Below are positions 15,980 to 24,174 of a DNA stretch of 64,000 nt, in pieces. Under the pieces are notes generated by a model. The model searched no databases, had not been told where the DNA came from, and worked only from the letters and a program-made list of their open reading frames with translations. The translations under genes and the position numbers were made by a program. This stretch comes from Hoeflea sp038900095 (GTDB lineage Bacteria; Pseudomonadota; Alphaproteobacteria; Rhizobiales; Rhizobiaceae): contig NZ_JBBMQQ010000001.1 of assembly GCF_038900095.1 (NCBI RefSeq), positions 62,001 to 126,000 on the forward strand. Direction: 5' to 3'. Within the stretch, counting starts at the first letter, position 1. Each line of letters starts with the position of its first letter.

Positions 15980-16825
15980 ATGAGCGACTGGCAACAAAAT
16001 CTGCCGCAGATGAAACCCGGCGAAGTGTGGCTGGTGGGCGCCGGTCCGGGTGATCCCGGCCTGCTTACGCTGCATGCAGCCAATGCGCTCGCACAGGCCG
16101 ATGTGATTGTTCATGACGCGCTGGTCAATGCCGACTGCCTCAAGCTGGCACGCACCGGCGCTGCGCTTGAATATGCCGGAAAACGCGGTGGCAAGCCATC
16201 GGCCAGGCAGCGCGACATTTCGCTGCGGCTGGTCGAACTGGCGCGGGAGGGCAACCGGGTGTTGCGGCTCAAGGGCGGCGATCCGTTTGTCTTCGGCCGT
16301 GGCGGTGAGGAAGCGCTGACGCTGGTCGAACACCACGTTCCGTTCCGGGTGGTGCCCGGTATCACCGCCGGGATCGGCGGACTGGCCTATGCCGGTATTC
16401 CGGTAACGCACCGTGACACCAACCACACGGTGACCTTCCTGACCGGGCACGATTCGTCAGGCGTTGTGCCCGACCGGATCGACTGGGATGGTGTGGCGCG
16501 CGGCAGCCAGGTGATCGTCATGTACATGGCGATGAAACATATCTCGACGATTACCTCGCGGCTGATCGCGGCCGGACGGGATGCTGACGAGCCGGTGGCT
16601 TTTGTCACCGACGCTTCGATGGAAGCGCAGAATGTGCTCGAGACCACGCTTTCCCGCGCCGCTGACGATGTGGCCGCATCGGGATTGCAGCCGCCGGCCA
16701 TCGTGGTTGTCGGTCAGGTGGTGCGGCTTCGCCCGGCACTTGACTGGATGGGGGCGGCCGCGGGCAGGGTGTTGACCACCGATCCTTTGGGAAATCGCGC
16801 TAGTACGCAGAAAGACAGTGCATGA
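15980..16825 (+). CDS. cobA: Uroporphyrinogen-III C-methyltransferase
   Basis: A 281-residue SUMT that methylates C2 and C7 of uroporphyrinogen III to give precorrin-2, the branch point to sirohaem and B12. Signature blocks are WLVGAGPGDPGLLTLHAANA, YAGKRGGKPSARQRDI, RLKGGDPFVFGRGGEEAL and VVPGITAGIGGLAYAGIPVT. It is CobA alone, without the CysG oxidase/chelatase domain. ATG 15980 (MSDWQQNLPQ) is preferred to an upstream frame at 15944. The stop overlaps cobB as ATGA, so cobA leads the cobA-B-C-D run. Confidence 0.95.
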   Translation: MSDWQQNLPQMKPGEVWLVGAGPGDPGLLTLHAANALAQADVIVHDALVNADCLKLARTGAALEYAGKRGGKPSARQRDISLRLVELAREGNRVLRLKGGDPFVFGRGGEEALTLVEHHVPFRVVPGITAGIGGLAYAGIPVTHRDTNHTVTFLTGHDSSGVVPDRIDWDGVARGSQVIVMYMAMKHISTITSRLIAAGRDADEPVAFVTDASMEAQNVLETTLSRAADDVAASGLQPPAIVVVGQVVRLRPALDWMGAAAGRVLTTDPLGNRASTQKDSA

Positions 16826-18123
16826 CAGGCCTTATGATTGCTGCACCCCGATCGGGCTCCGGCAAAACGACCGTAACACTTGGACTTCTGAGAGCGCTCA
16901 AGCGCCGTGGCGTGGCGCTGGCGCCGGGCAAGGCGGGGCCGGACTATATCGATCCGGCATTTCATGCCGCCGCAAGCGGTGAGGCCTGCCTCAACTATGA
17001 TCCGTGGGCGATGCGCAGCGACCTTCTGCTTGCCAATGCCTCGCTGCAGTCGCAGGGCGGCCGGATGCTGATGATCGAGGCGATGATGGGGCTGTTTGAC
17101 GGCGCCGCGGATGGTTCGGGCTCGGCCGGTGACCTGGCAGGCTTGCTGGGGCTGCCGGTCGTTCTGGTGATCGATTGCTCCGGCATGTCGCACTCGGTGG
17201 CGGCGCTGGCGCGCGGATTTGCCAATTTTCATCCCGATGTGCTGGTGCCCGGGGTCATTCTCAACCATGTCGCCAGTCCGCGGCATGACGGGATGTTGCG
17301 CCAGGCGCTGGAGAACGTTCGCGTCGAAGTGCTCGGCTCGTTGCCACAAAACGAAAAACTGGTGCTGCCGGAACGCCATCTCGGACTGGTGCAGGCCGGA
17401 GAGAACGAAAAGCTCGCCGAATTGATCGACGATGCCGCCGACGTCATGGAAAGCCGGATTGATCTCGACCAGCTGATCAAGCTTGCGCAACGTGCGCCCG
17501 CCAAGCCGGCGCCTGCCAACATTCTCCGGCTTCCGCCCCCCGGCCAGAAGATCGCCGTGGCGCAGGATGTCGCCTTTGCGTTCATTTACGAACACATGCT
17601 GCTTGGCTGGCGGCGGCGCGGGGCGGAATTGTCGTTCTTCTCGCCGCTTGCCGACGAGGCACCTGCCGCCGACTGCGATGCGGTGGTGCTGCCTGGCGGA
17701 TATCCCGAACTTCACGCAGGCAGCCTGGCTGCGGCAAGCGGGTTCAAGGCAGGCATGCAGGCAGCGATTGACCGCGGCATTCCGGTCTATGGCGAGTGCG
17801 GCGGCTACATGGCACTGGGTGAGGGGCTGATCGACGCCGATGGCACGCGTCACGAGATGCTCGGCGCTTTGCCGCTGGTGACTAGCTTTGCCAGCCCGAA
17901 GCGGCACCTGGGATACCGGCGGCTCACGCCGACACCTGGTTTCTTCTGGAACATGGAGCTCTCCGCACACGAGTTCCATTATGCCTCGGTGATCTCGGAG
18001 GGCGAGGCGGACGGAAGGTTGTTCTCATCGCGTGATGCGCTGGGCGCCGATCTTGGTTCCGCCGGTCTTCGCCGCGGCAATGTTGCTGGATCATTCATGC
18101 ATGTGATCGACCGGATAGATTAG
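16822..18123 (+). CDS. cobB: Cobyrinic acid a,c-diamide synthase
   Basis: A 433-residue ATP- and glutamine-dependent amidotransferase (CobB/CbiA) that amidates the a and c side chains of (hydrogeno)cobyrinic acid. The N-terminal P-loop is at residues 8-16 (APRSGSGKT) and the dethiobiotin-synthetase-like domain spans about the first 190 residues. The C-terminal class I glutaminase has its nucleophile at about Cys326 (YGECGGYMALGEG), and a catalytic His is plausible in AHEFHY near residue 388. The substrate may already hold cobalt (CbiA-like) or not (CobB-like); sequence does not settle this. Overlaps cobA by 4 bases. Confidence 0.95.
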   Translation: MTGLMIAAPRSGSGKTTVTLGLLRALKRRGVALAPGKAGPDYIDPAFHAAASGEACLNYDPWAMRSDLLLANASLQSQGGRMLMIEAMMGLFDGAADGSGSAGDLAGLLGLPVVLVIDCSGMSHSVAALARGFANFHPDVLVPGVILNHVASPRHDGMLRQALENVRVEVLGSLPQNEKLVLPERHLGLVQAGENEKLAELIDDAADVMESRIDLDQLIKLAQRAPAKPAPANILRLPPPGQKIAVAQDVAFAFIYEHMLLGWRRRGAELSFFSPLADEAPAADCDAVVLPGGYPELHAGSLAAASGFKAGMQAAIDRGIPVYGECGGYMALGEGLIDADGTRHEMLGALPLVTSFASPKRHLGYRRLTPTPGFFWNMELSAHEFHYASVISEGEADGRLFSSRDALGADLGSAGLRRGNVAGSFMHVIDRID

Positions 18124-18126
18124 AAA

Positions 18127-19149
18127 ATGAACGAACAGACCGCTGCACCGATCGCCCATGGAGGGGCGTTGTCCGAGGCTATGGCCCGCCATGGCGGCAC
18201 GGCTTCCGAATGGCTTGACCTGTCAACCGGGATCAGTCCCTTCAGTCTGCCGCTTCCCGAAATTCCAGCGGACGTTTGGCGGCGTCTTCCCGAGCAGAGT
18301 GAAGTGCAGCGGGTTTGCGAACTGGCGATGCAGCACTATGGCGCCTCGGTGGTGCCAATCGCGGTGCCGGGCACACAGGCCGCGATCCAGTTGCTGCCTT
18401 TCCTGACGCCGAATGCCTCCGAGGTTGCGATCGTGTCGCCGACATACGGCGAATACGAGCGGGCGTACCAGCGCATGGATATGGCGATCGATCCGATCGA
18501 TGCGCTGCATGGCGCGACGGTGACGCGGGCAAGCGTGGCGATCCTGGCAAATCCGAACAATCCGGATGGGCGTGAAACGCCCCGCGACGACATCTTCGGT
18601 TTTGCCCGGGCGCAACGTCACCGGCTGGTTGTCGTGGACGAGGCTTTCGCAGATATGCGGCAGGACCTGGCGATGGTTGGGGCTGCCGGCATGGAGCCCA
18701 ACCTGGTGGTGATGCGTTCGTTCGGCAAGTTCTTCGGTCTCGCCGGGCTGCGGCTGGGATTTGTCTTCGCTGAAGCGGAGCTGGCAAAAATCCTGCGCGA
18801 GCGGCTTGGGCCCTGGGCGGTATCCGGGCCGGCGCTGGCGATTGCCTCGCATGCCTTTTCCCGGCTTGACCTGGTCAACGAGCTTCGCACCAAGCTCGAC
18901 AAGGCGCATGCGATGACGCGTTCGGCGCTCAGCATGGCAAGGGTGCGGATTGTCGGTGAAACAGCGCTGTTCTTCTATTGCGACGTCGGAGACGGCGCCG
19001 CGGTTCGCGAATTTCTTGCCAGTCACAAGGTGCTGGTGCGGGCCTTTGATCACAGCCCGTCTCGGATCCGCATCGGCCTGGTTCCCGACGAGTTGTCCGC
19101 GGTCCGGCTTCGCGAAACATTGCGGCTTGCGGGGCCGCTGACTTCGTAA
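18127..19149 (+). CDS. cobC: Threonine-phosphate decarboxylase / cobalamin side-chain protein CobC
   Basis: A 340-residue PLP enzyme of the aminotransferase class I/II fold, which makes (R)-1-aminopropan-2-ol phosphate from L-threonine phosphate for the lower-loop linker. The N-terminal block is HGGALSEAMARHGG with WLDLSTGISPF, followed by NPNNPDGRETPRDD, VVDEAFADM and the PLP lysine at about residue 201 (RSFGKFFGLAGLRLGF). It sits 3 bases after cobB and overlaps cobD by one base (TAATG). The context removes doubt from what could otherwise be read as a HisC-like aminotransferase. Confidence 0.93.
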   Translation: MNEQTAAPIAHGGALSEAMARHGGTASEWLDLSTGISPFSLPLPEIPADVWRRLPEQSEVQRVCELAMQHYGASVVPIAVPGTQAAIQLLPFLTPNASEVAIVSPTYGEYERAYQRMDMAIDPIDALHGATVTRASVAILANPNNPDGRETPRDDIFGFARAQRHRLVVVDEAFADMRQDLAMVGAAGMEPNLVVMRSFGKFFGLAGLRLGFVFAEAELAKILRERLGPWAVSGPALAIASHAFSRLDLVNELRTKLDKAHAMTRSALSMARVRIVGETALFFYCDVGDGAAVREFLASHKVLVRAFDHSPSRIRIGLVPDELSAVRLRETLRLAGPLTS

Positions 19150-20120
19150 TGGATCATGCTGCGGTTCTGCTGATCGCCCTGATTGCGGACCGCGTGATCG
19201 GGGATCCGGACTGGCTGTGGCGGCGGATCAGCCATCCGGTGGTGGTTTTCGGCCATGCCATCGGCTGGGCTGACCGGCGTTTCAACCGGAGTTCCGACCC
19301 CGGATCCGCACGCCGCCGCAAAGGACTGCTCTCGATTGCCGGATTGTTGCTGGCAGCCGCTGTTTGCGGTTGGGCCCTTGGCCGTCTGTTTGACAGCCTC
19401 GGTGTCGCCGGCACGATGCTTGAAGTGCTGGTGGTTGCCGTGTTCCTGGCGCAAAAAAGCCTTGCCGATCATGTCGCGGCGGTGGCAGACGGACTTCGCG
19501 AAAACGGATTGACCGGCGGGCGCAAGGCCGTCTCGATGATAGTCGGGCGCGATCCGGAGGCGCTTGATCAGGCGGGCATCTCGCGCGCGGCGATAGAGAG
19601 CCTGGCCGAGAATTTTTCCGACGGGATTGTCGCGCCGGCCCTTTGGTATCTGGTTCTGGGCCTGCCCGGCCTGCTGGCTTACAAAATGCTCAATACCGCG
19701 GACTCGATGATCGGACATCTCAATGAGCGGCATCGCGATTTCGGGCGCGCGGCGGCAAAACTGGATGATGTGGCCAATTGGCCTGCAGCGCGGTTGGCGG
19801 CGTTGCTGATTGCAGCGGCAGCGGGCATGGTCAAAGGACGGCCCGCAATGCGCCGCGCCGCCGGCCTGGCGCTCACGGATTCCGGCCTGCACCGCTCGCC
19901 CAATGCCGGGTGGCCCGAGGCGGCAATGGCGGGGGCGCTGGGATTGGCGCTTGCCGGTCCGCGGCAGTATGGCGGTGAGCTGGTGATGGAGGCCAGCCTC
20001 AACGGTTCCGGCAGGAAACAGGCCGGAGCCGGAGACATTGTAGACGCGCTGATGATCTTCCGGCGTGCCTGCGATTGCCTTGCATTGACCACCGTTCTGG
20101 CGTTCCTTGTCGCGTTTTAA
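19149..20120 (+). CDS. cobD: Adenosylcobinamide-phosphate synthase (CbiB/CobD)
   Basis: A 323-residue integral membrane protein that joins aminopropanol (phosphate) to adenosylcobyric acid. Family blocks are LIADRVIGDPDWLWRRISHP at the N-terminus, SMIVGRDPEALDQAGI, ESLAENFSDGIVAPALWYLV, YKMLNTADSMIGH and a C-terminal hydrophobic segment. About four to five membrane helices are visible. The start is fixed by the TAATG overlap with cobC. It is the last gene of the cobA-D run; a spacer of 131 bases follows before the L,D-transpeptidase. Confidence 0.95.
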   Translation: MDHAAVLLIALIADRVIGDPDWLWRRISHPVVVFGHAIGWADRRFNRSSDPGSARRRKGLLSIAGLLLAAAVCGWALGRLFDSLGVAGTMLEVLVVAVFLAQKSLADHVAAVADGLRENGLTGGRKAVSMIVGRDPEALDQAGISRAAIESLAENFSDGIVAPALWYLVLGLPGLLAYKMLNTADSMIGHLNERHRDFGRAAAKLDDVANWPAARLAALLIAAAAGMVKGRPAMRRAAGLALTDSGLHRSPNAGWPEAAMAGALGLALAGPRQYGGELVMEASLNGSGRKQAGAGDIVDALMIFRRACDCLALTTVLAFLVAF

Positions 20121-20180
20121 ACGTTTGAATTCAATCACTTGGATTTGAATTGAGAATTTTATGATGTGTTTTAACTTTAA

Positions 20181-20208
20181 CTTGCAAGATCCTGTGCCTA
20201 AACTATTG
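20181..20208 (+). promoter_or_regulatory. Candidate sigma-70 promoter of the L,D-transpeptidase gene
   Basis: CTTGCA (20181-20186) and CTATTG (20203-20208) are separated by 16 bases in an AT-rich stretch and resemble the rhizobial CTTGAC-N17-CTATAT consensus. They lie 44 bases before the start codon. Read by eye only. Confidence 0.35.
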
Positions 20209-20251
20209 GCCGGCTAATACATTCAGCTGCAGGGTAACTGGGGAAACAATC

Positions 20252-20683
20252 ATGCGAAATCTGTTTTTGGCTGGGCTTCTCGCCCTCTCACTTGTGCCTT
20301 TGTCTTCGGCTTCGGCGTTTGCCGCAAAACTTATCGCCAAAGTCGATATCTCGAGCCAGACGATGGTGGTTAGCCACAATGGCAAGGTGAAGTACAAATG
20401 GCCTGTTTCAACCGGCCGCAAGGGATATTCCACGCCGACCGGAAGTTATTCGGCCCAGTGGCTGTCGCGGCATCACCGTTCGCGCAAGTACAACAATGCG
20501 CCGATGCCGTATGCGGTGTTCTACCACCGCGGTTATGCGGTTCATGCAACCTACGACACCAAGCGCCTTGGCCGCCCGGCTTCACATGGTTGCGTCCGCC
20601 TGGCGCCGGAACACGCCGCCAAGTTCTTCTCGCTGGTCCAGAAGACCGGCAACAAGAACACCCGCATCGTGATCAAGCATTGA
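20252..20683 (+). CDS. Small L,D-transpeptidase (YkuD domain), exported
   Basis: A 143-residue protein with a signal peptide (MRNLFLAGLLALSLVPLSS, cleaved near SAFA-AKL) followed directly by a YkuD domain. The catalytic motif SHGCVRL with its nucleophilic cysteine lies at about residues 112-118, and the upstream His/Gly block is VFYHRGYAVHATYD. Such enzymes form 3-3 peptidoglycan cross-links or attach outer-membrane proteins to peptidoglycan in Hyphomicrobiales; which of these applies is unknown. It stands alone, with its own promoter-like sequence and a terminator hairpin after it, next to the lipid A cluster. Confidence 0.9.
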   Translation: MRNLFLAGLLALSLVPLSSASAFAAKLIAKVDISSQTMVVSHNGKVKYKWPVSTGRKGYSTPTGSYSAQWLSRHHRSRKYNNAPMPYAVFYHRGYAVHATYDTKRLGRPASHGCVRLAPEHAAKFFSLVQKTGNKNTRIVIKH

Positions 20684-20700
20684 GATCCTGATGATGCATC

Positions 20701-20727
20701 CGGCCCGGCGTTGCCGGGCCGTTTCTG
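20701..20727 (+). terminator. Rho-independent terminator after the L,D-transpeptidase
   Basis: Perfect hairpin CGGCCCGGC-GTT-GCCGGGCCG (20701-20721) followed by TTTCTGCTATTTC. It lies between the transpeptidase stop and the convergent lpxXL stop at 20728, and may serve both strands. Confidence 0.75.
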
Positions 20728-21675
20728 CTATTTCTTGAGCTGATGCTTGATGTTCCAGCGGTCATGGAACCATTGCCATTGACCCGGATATTCGCGCACC
20801 CAGCTTTCGACCTTGTCATTGAGCTTCTGTGCCGTTGCCTCGATATCGACGCTGCCGTCAGGACGACGGGGTATATCGAGCGCCGGTTCGACTTCCAACC
20901 GGTGCCTGCCGCCGGGCAGGCGGATTGAGCGAGCGGGATAAACCTCGCAATCATACTGACGCACCAGCTTGGCCAGCAGCGGATTAGTGTGGACTTCCAG
21001 TCCGAAAAAACTGGTTTTTGCTCCCTTGTGGAATTTCTGATCGACCAGCACACCAACGCCCCCGCCGGCTTCAAGCCGCCGTGCCAGGGCGAACGCCGCA
21101 CCTGCCCGCGAAGGCACCAGGTGACCCATCTTGGTGCGCCGGGCAGATAGAACCTTTTCTGCGATATAGGGATTGTTGGGCGGACGGAACAGCGCCATCA
21201 CCTCGAGATTGAATGTTGCCGCGGCGATGGGGAGCAATTCGAAATTTCCGGTATGAGCCGTAAAGACGATGAATGGCTTGTTCTCGTCACGTAGCTTGTG
21301 AAAGATTTCGTCACCGCCGACCTCAATGCGCCCGTGCTCGCTTGCCTCGGGATCATAATCAAACAGCTGGTCGAGAAACACGTATTCCGCAGCTAGCCGG
21401 GACATGTTGCCCCACATGTCGAGGGCAATCTTTTCGCGTTCGGCTTCCGACATTTCCGGAAAGGCCCTCGCGAGATTGGTCATTGCCAGCTTGTGGCGCG
21501 AGGTCAGGGGACCGATGCGGCGGGCCATCGCGTCGACGAAATTGATCGCCGCGTCGGGCGGAAACAGCGAAATCAGCCGCAACAGGCTGAAGATGGCGTT
21601 TGCGATCATCCAGTCCCTGGCGCGCCTGAGCGCAATGACAATGCGTGTGAGCGCCATGCGTAAGGTGTTCGACAT
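20728..21675 (-). CDS. lpxXL: Lipid A very-long-chain acyltransferase LpxXL
   Basis: A 315-residue membrane-bound acyltransferase of the HtrB/LpxL family that transfers 27-hydroxyoctacosanoate from AcpXL to lipid A precursor. The HxxxxE-type catalytic motif is in FTAHTGNFELLPI, with an N-terminal hydrophobic anchor (ANAIFSLLRLISLFPPDAA) and the later block GGVGVLVDQKFHKGAKTSFF. ATG 21675 is preferred to TTG 21693, which would overlap the adhXL stop. It is the last gene of the minus-strand acpXL cluster; assignment to LpxXL rather than a general LpxL rests on that context. Confidence 0.9.
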   Translation of the reverse strand: MSNTLRMALTRIVIALRRARDWMIANAIFSLLRLISLFPPDAAINFVDAMARRIGPLTSRHKLAMTNLARAFPEMSEAEREKIALDMWGNMSRLAAEYVFLDQLFDYDPEASEHGRIEVGGDEIFHKLRDENKPFIVFTAHTGNFELLPIAAATFNLEVMALFRPPNNPYIAEKVLSARRTKMGHLVPSRAGAAFALARRLEAGGGVGVLVDQKFHKGAKTSFFGLEVHTNPLLAKLVRQYDCEVYPARSIRLPGGRHRLEVEPALDIPRRPDGSVDIEATAQKLNDKVESWVREYPGQWQWFHDRWNIKHQLKK

Positions 21676-21689
21676 ATCGTGCGTTGGCC

Positions 21690-22718
21690 TCAATCCATCC
21701 GTAGGATGATCTTTCCGAAGACATCCCGGCCTTCCATGCGGGCCAGGGCTGTATCGATGTCCTCGAAACCGACCTCGGTATCGATGACGGGCTGGACGAG
21801 ACCCGCTGCCATCTTCTGCATGGCGTCGGCCATGTTCTCCATCCGGCAGCCGAACGAGCCCAGCAGCTTGAGCTGCTGCTGGAACAGCATCATCAGGTTC
21901 ATCTGTGTCGATACACCCGAGGTCGAGCCGCAGGTGACCAGCCGCCCGCCGCGCTTGAGCGACAGCATGGATCCGGCCCAGGTATCGGCGCCAACATGCT
22001 CGAACACCACATCAACGCCGCGTTTCTTGGTGAGCTTGCGCACCACGCCTTCGAAGCGATCCTCGCGATAGTTGATCACGTGGTCGGCGCCCAGTGCCCT
22101 GGCCGGCTCGATCTTGGCGTCGGAGCCGACGGTGGTGATGACGGTACAGCCGATTTTCTTGGCAAGCTGGATGGCGGCGGAACCGATGCCGGACCCGCCG
22201 GCGTGGATCAGGATGGTTTCGCCCGGTTCAAGCTTTGCATTGTCGAACAGCATGTGCTCGACGGTGCCGAAGGTGACCGGGGCCACCGCTGCGCCGATTG
22301 GGGTCACGCCGGGAGGTGCGGGCACCAGAAGCCGCGCCGGCAGGTTGACCTTTTCCTGGGCAAAGCCATCAAGATGAAAGCCATGAACGCCGCTGACATG
22401 TTCGCACAGATTGTCGCGGCCTTCGCGGCAGGGGCGGCAGAGGCCGCAGGTGCGGGCGCCATAGATCGACACGAGCTGTCCCGGCACAAGACCGGATACG
22501 CCATGCCCGATGGCGTCGACCATGCCCGATGCCTCGGCGCCGATGACCAGTGGCATCTTGCGCTTGGCAAAGGCCATGCCGCGCCATCCCCAGACATCGA
22601 TGTGGTTGAGCGCGACAGCCTTGATCGAAATCGTCGCCTCGCCGATGCCAGGCGGTGGGGGAGGAGGCAGATCCACCGTCTCAAGCTTGCGATCTTCGAT
22701 CAGTTGCAATGCCCGCAT
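21690..22718 (-). CDS. adhXL: Zinc-type alcohol dehydrogenase / quinone reductase-like AdhXL
   Basis: A 342-residue MDR-superfamily oxidoreductase. It has a GroES-like N-terminal domain with a structural-zinc-type Cys set (ARTCGLCRPCREGRDNLC) and an NAD(P)-binding Rossmann domain (ILIHAGGSGIGSAAIQLAKK). In rhizobia this gene is a fixed member of the acpXL-lpxXL locus and is thought to take part in making the VLCFA, although its exact reaction is not settled. It lies 14 bases upstream of lpxXL, and 169 bases separate it from fabF1XL, in which I see no gene. Confidence 0.88.
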   Translation of the reverse strand: MRALQLIEDRKLETVDLPPPPPPGIGEATISIKAVALNHIDVWGWRGMAFAKRKMPLVIGAEASGMVDAIGHGVSGLVPGQLVSIYGARTCGLCRPCREGRDNLCEHVSGVHGFHLDGFAQEKVNLPARLLVPAPPGVTPIGAAVAPVTFGTVEHMLFDNAKLEPGETILIHAGGSGIGSAAIQLAKKIGCTVITTVGSDAKIEPARALGADHVINYREDRFEGVVRKLTKKRGVDVVFEHVGADTWAGSMLSLKRGGRLVTCGSTSGVSTQMNLMMLFQQQLKLLGSFGCRMENMADAMQKMAAGLVQPVIDTEVGFEDIDTALARMEGRDVFGKIILRMD

Positions 22719-22887
22719 GAATATTGTCCTTCTCCGCTTGGCGAAGCCGAGCTGCCGCCAGTGTCTCTTACAGGATGCCCTGTATGTCGAGCATCCGAGA
22801 TGAGCGCGATGCTGTTGCGCTCACGTTTTTTGCAGATGCATGATCCGTGTGGCTCCGGCCATTGCCGTTGCCTTAGCGGGAGATGAC

Positions 22888-24174
22888 TTAAGCGGGTTCA
22901 GCCGACATGACAAGGCATGCGTTTTGTCCGCCAAATCCAAATGAATTGGACAGAACGCTGGTGACGCTGGCATCGCGCTTGACGTTGGGCACCACATCGA
23001 GCGGAATGGTGGGGTCCGGAGTGTCGTAATTGATGGTGGGCGGAAGGATGCCGGTCGAGATGGTCAGCAGCGAGAACACGGCCTCAACCGCACCCGCAGC
23101 AGTCAGCGTGTGGCCGATCATCGACTTGTTGGACGAGACTGGCACATCGGCCATCCGTTCGCCGAATACAGTGGACAGCGCCAGATATTCCATCTTGTCA
23201 TTTTCCGGCGTCGAGGTGCCGTGGGCGTTGACGTAGCCGATTTCATCGGCGGAAAGTCCTGCGTCCTCAAGAGCGGCGTGGATGGTGGCAATTGCCGGGG
23301 CGCCGCCGGGTGAGGAGCGCGTGCGATGGAAATCGTCTGCTTTCTCGCCGCAGCCGCTGATGATGCCGAGAACCTTCGCGCCGCGGGCGACCGCAGCCTC
23401 GAGCGATTCCAGCACCAGCGTGGCAGCTCCCTCGGCGATAACGAAGCCGTCGCGATCCTTGGTGAAGGGGCGGGAGGCCTTTTCGGGCCGGTCGTTGTTT
23501 GTGGACAAGGCGGAAAGCAACGAGAACCGGATCAGGGCTTCGGCGCTGACGGAGCCATCGGTAGCAACGCTCAGGGCGCGCTGGGTGCGTCCCTGGCGGA
23601 TTGCCTCGACGCCAAGCTGAATGGCGGTGGCACCCGATGCGCAGGCGGTCGAAAGCGTGACCGGCAGTCCGCGTGTTCCGAACCTGTCCGCAAGGCGTTC
23701 GGAAATGGAGCCGAACAGGATGGCTTCGTGATAGGCCGGATCGGCCTTGTCGCGCAGCACGGCGAGGAACTGCTCGTAGGCATTTCCGGTCATCTGTTCG
23801 GGGGTAACCCGGTCTCCCAGGTCGAACCGGGCACTCCACTCAGGCTCGATCGGCGGAGCGGCAAGAAACAGGGGGCCGTCGAAATCACCCGAAATGCCGG
23901 CCTGCGCCAGCGCCTCGATGGTGGTTTCGCGGGCAAATGCGAAAGACCGCTCGACGGTGTTGGCCACGGGCACGTCGATGAAATCGACAGTGCCGCAAAT
24001 CCGGGTCGACAGGCCTTCCGACGGAAACCGTGTTATCGGATGAATGCCCGACTTGCCGGCGGTCAGTGCCTGCCAGTTGTCTTCCACTCCCTGGCCCAGG
24101 GAGGAGACGACGCCCATGCCGGTGACTGCGACCAGCGGACGGCCGAGGTGGTCCTTGTACGCGGCTTTGCTCAT
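22888..24174 (-). CDS. fabF1XL: Beta-ketoacyl-ACP synthase FabF1XL (active ketosynthase)
   Basis: A 428-residue KAS II-type condensing enzyme for elongation of the lipid A VLCFA on AcpXL. The complete catalytic triad is visible: Cys in LSTACASGATAIQLG, His in YVNAHGTSTPENDKMEY, and Lys/His in SSNKSMIGHTLTAAGAVEA. The C-terminal FGFGGQNACLV glycine-rich motif is present. It overlaps fabF2XL by 4 bases (ATGA). Its pairing with the catalytically defective FabF2XL resembles the KS-alpha/KS-beta pairs of type II polyketide synthases. Confidence 0.92.
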   Translation of the reverse strand: MSKAAYKDHLGRPLVAVTGMGVVSSLGQGVEDNWQALTAGKSGIHPITRFPSEGLSTRICGTVDFIDVPVANTVERSFAFARETTIEALAQAGISGDFDGPLFLAAPPIEPEWSARFDLGDRVTPEQMTGNAYEQFLAVLRDKADPAYHEAILFGSISERLADRFGTRGLPVTLSTACASGATAIQLGVEAIRQGRTQRALSVATDGSVSAEALIRFSLLSALSTNNDRPEKASRPFTKDRDGFVIAEGAATLVLESLEAAVARGAKVLGIISGCGEKADDFHRTRSSPGGAPAIATIHAALEDAGLSADEIGYVNAHGTSTPENDKMEYLALSTVFGERMADVPVSSNKSMIGHTLTAAGAVEAVFSLLTISTGILPPTINYDTPDPTIPLDVVPNVKRDASVTSVLSNSFGFGGQNACLVMSAEPA

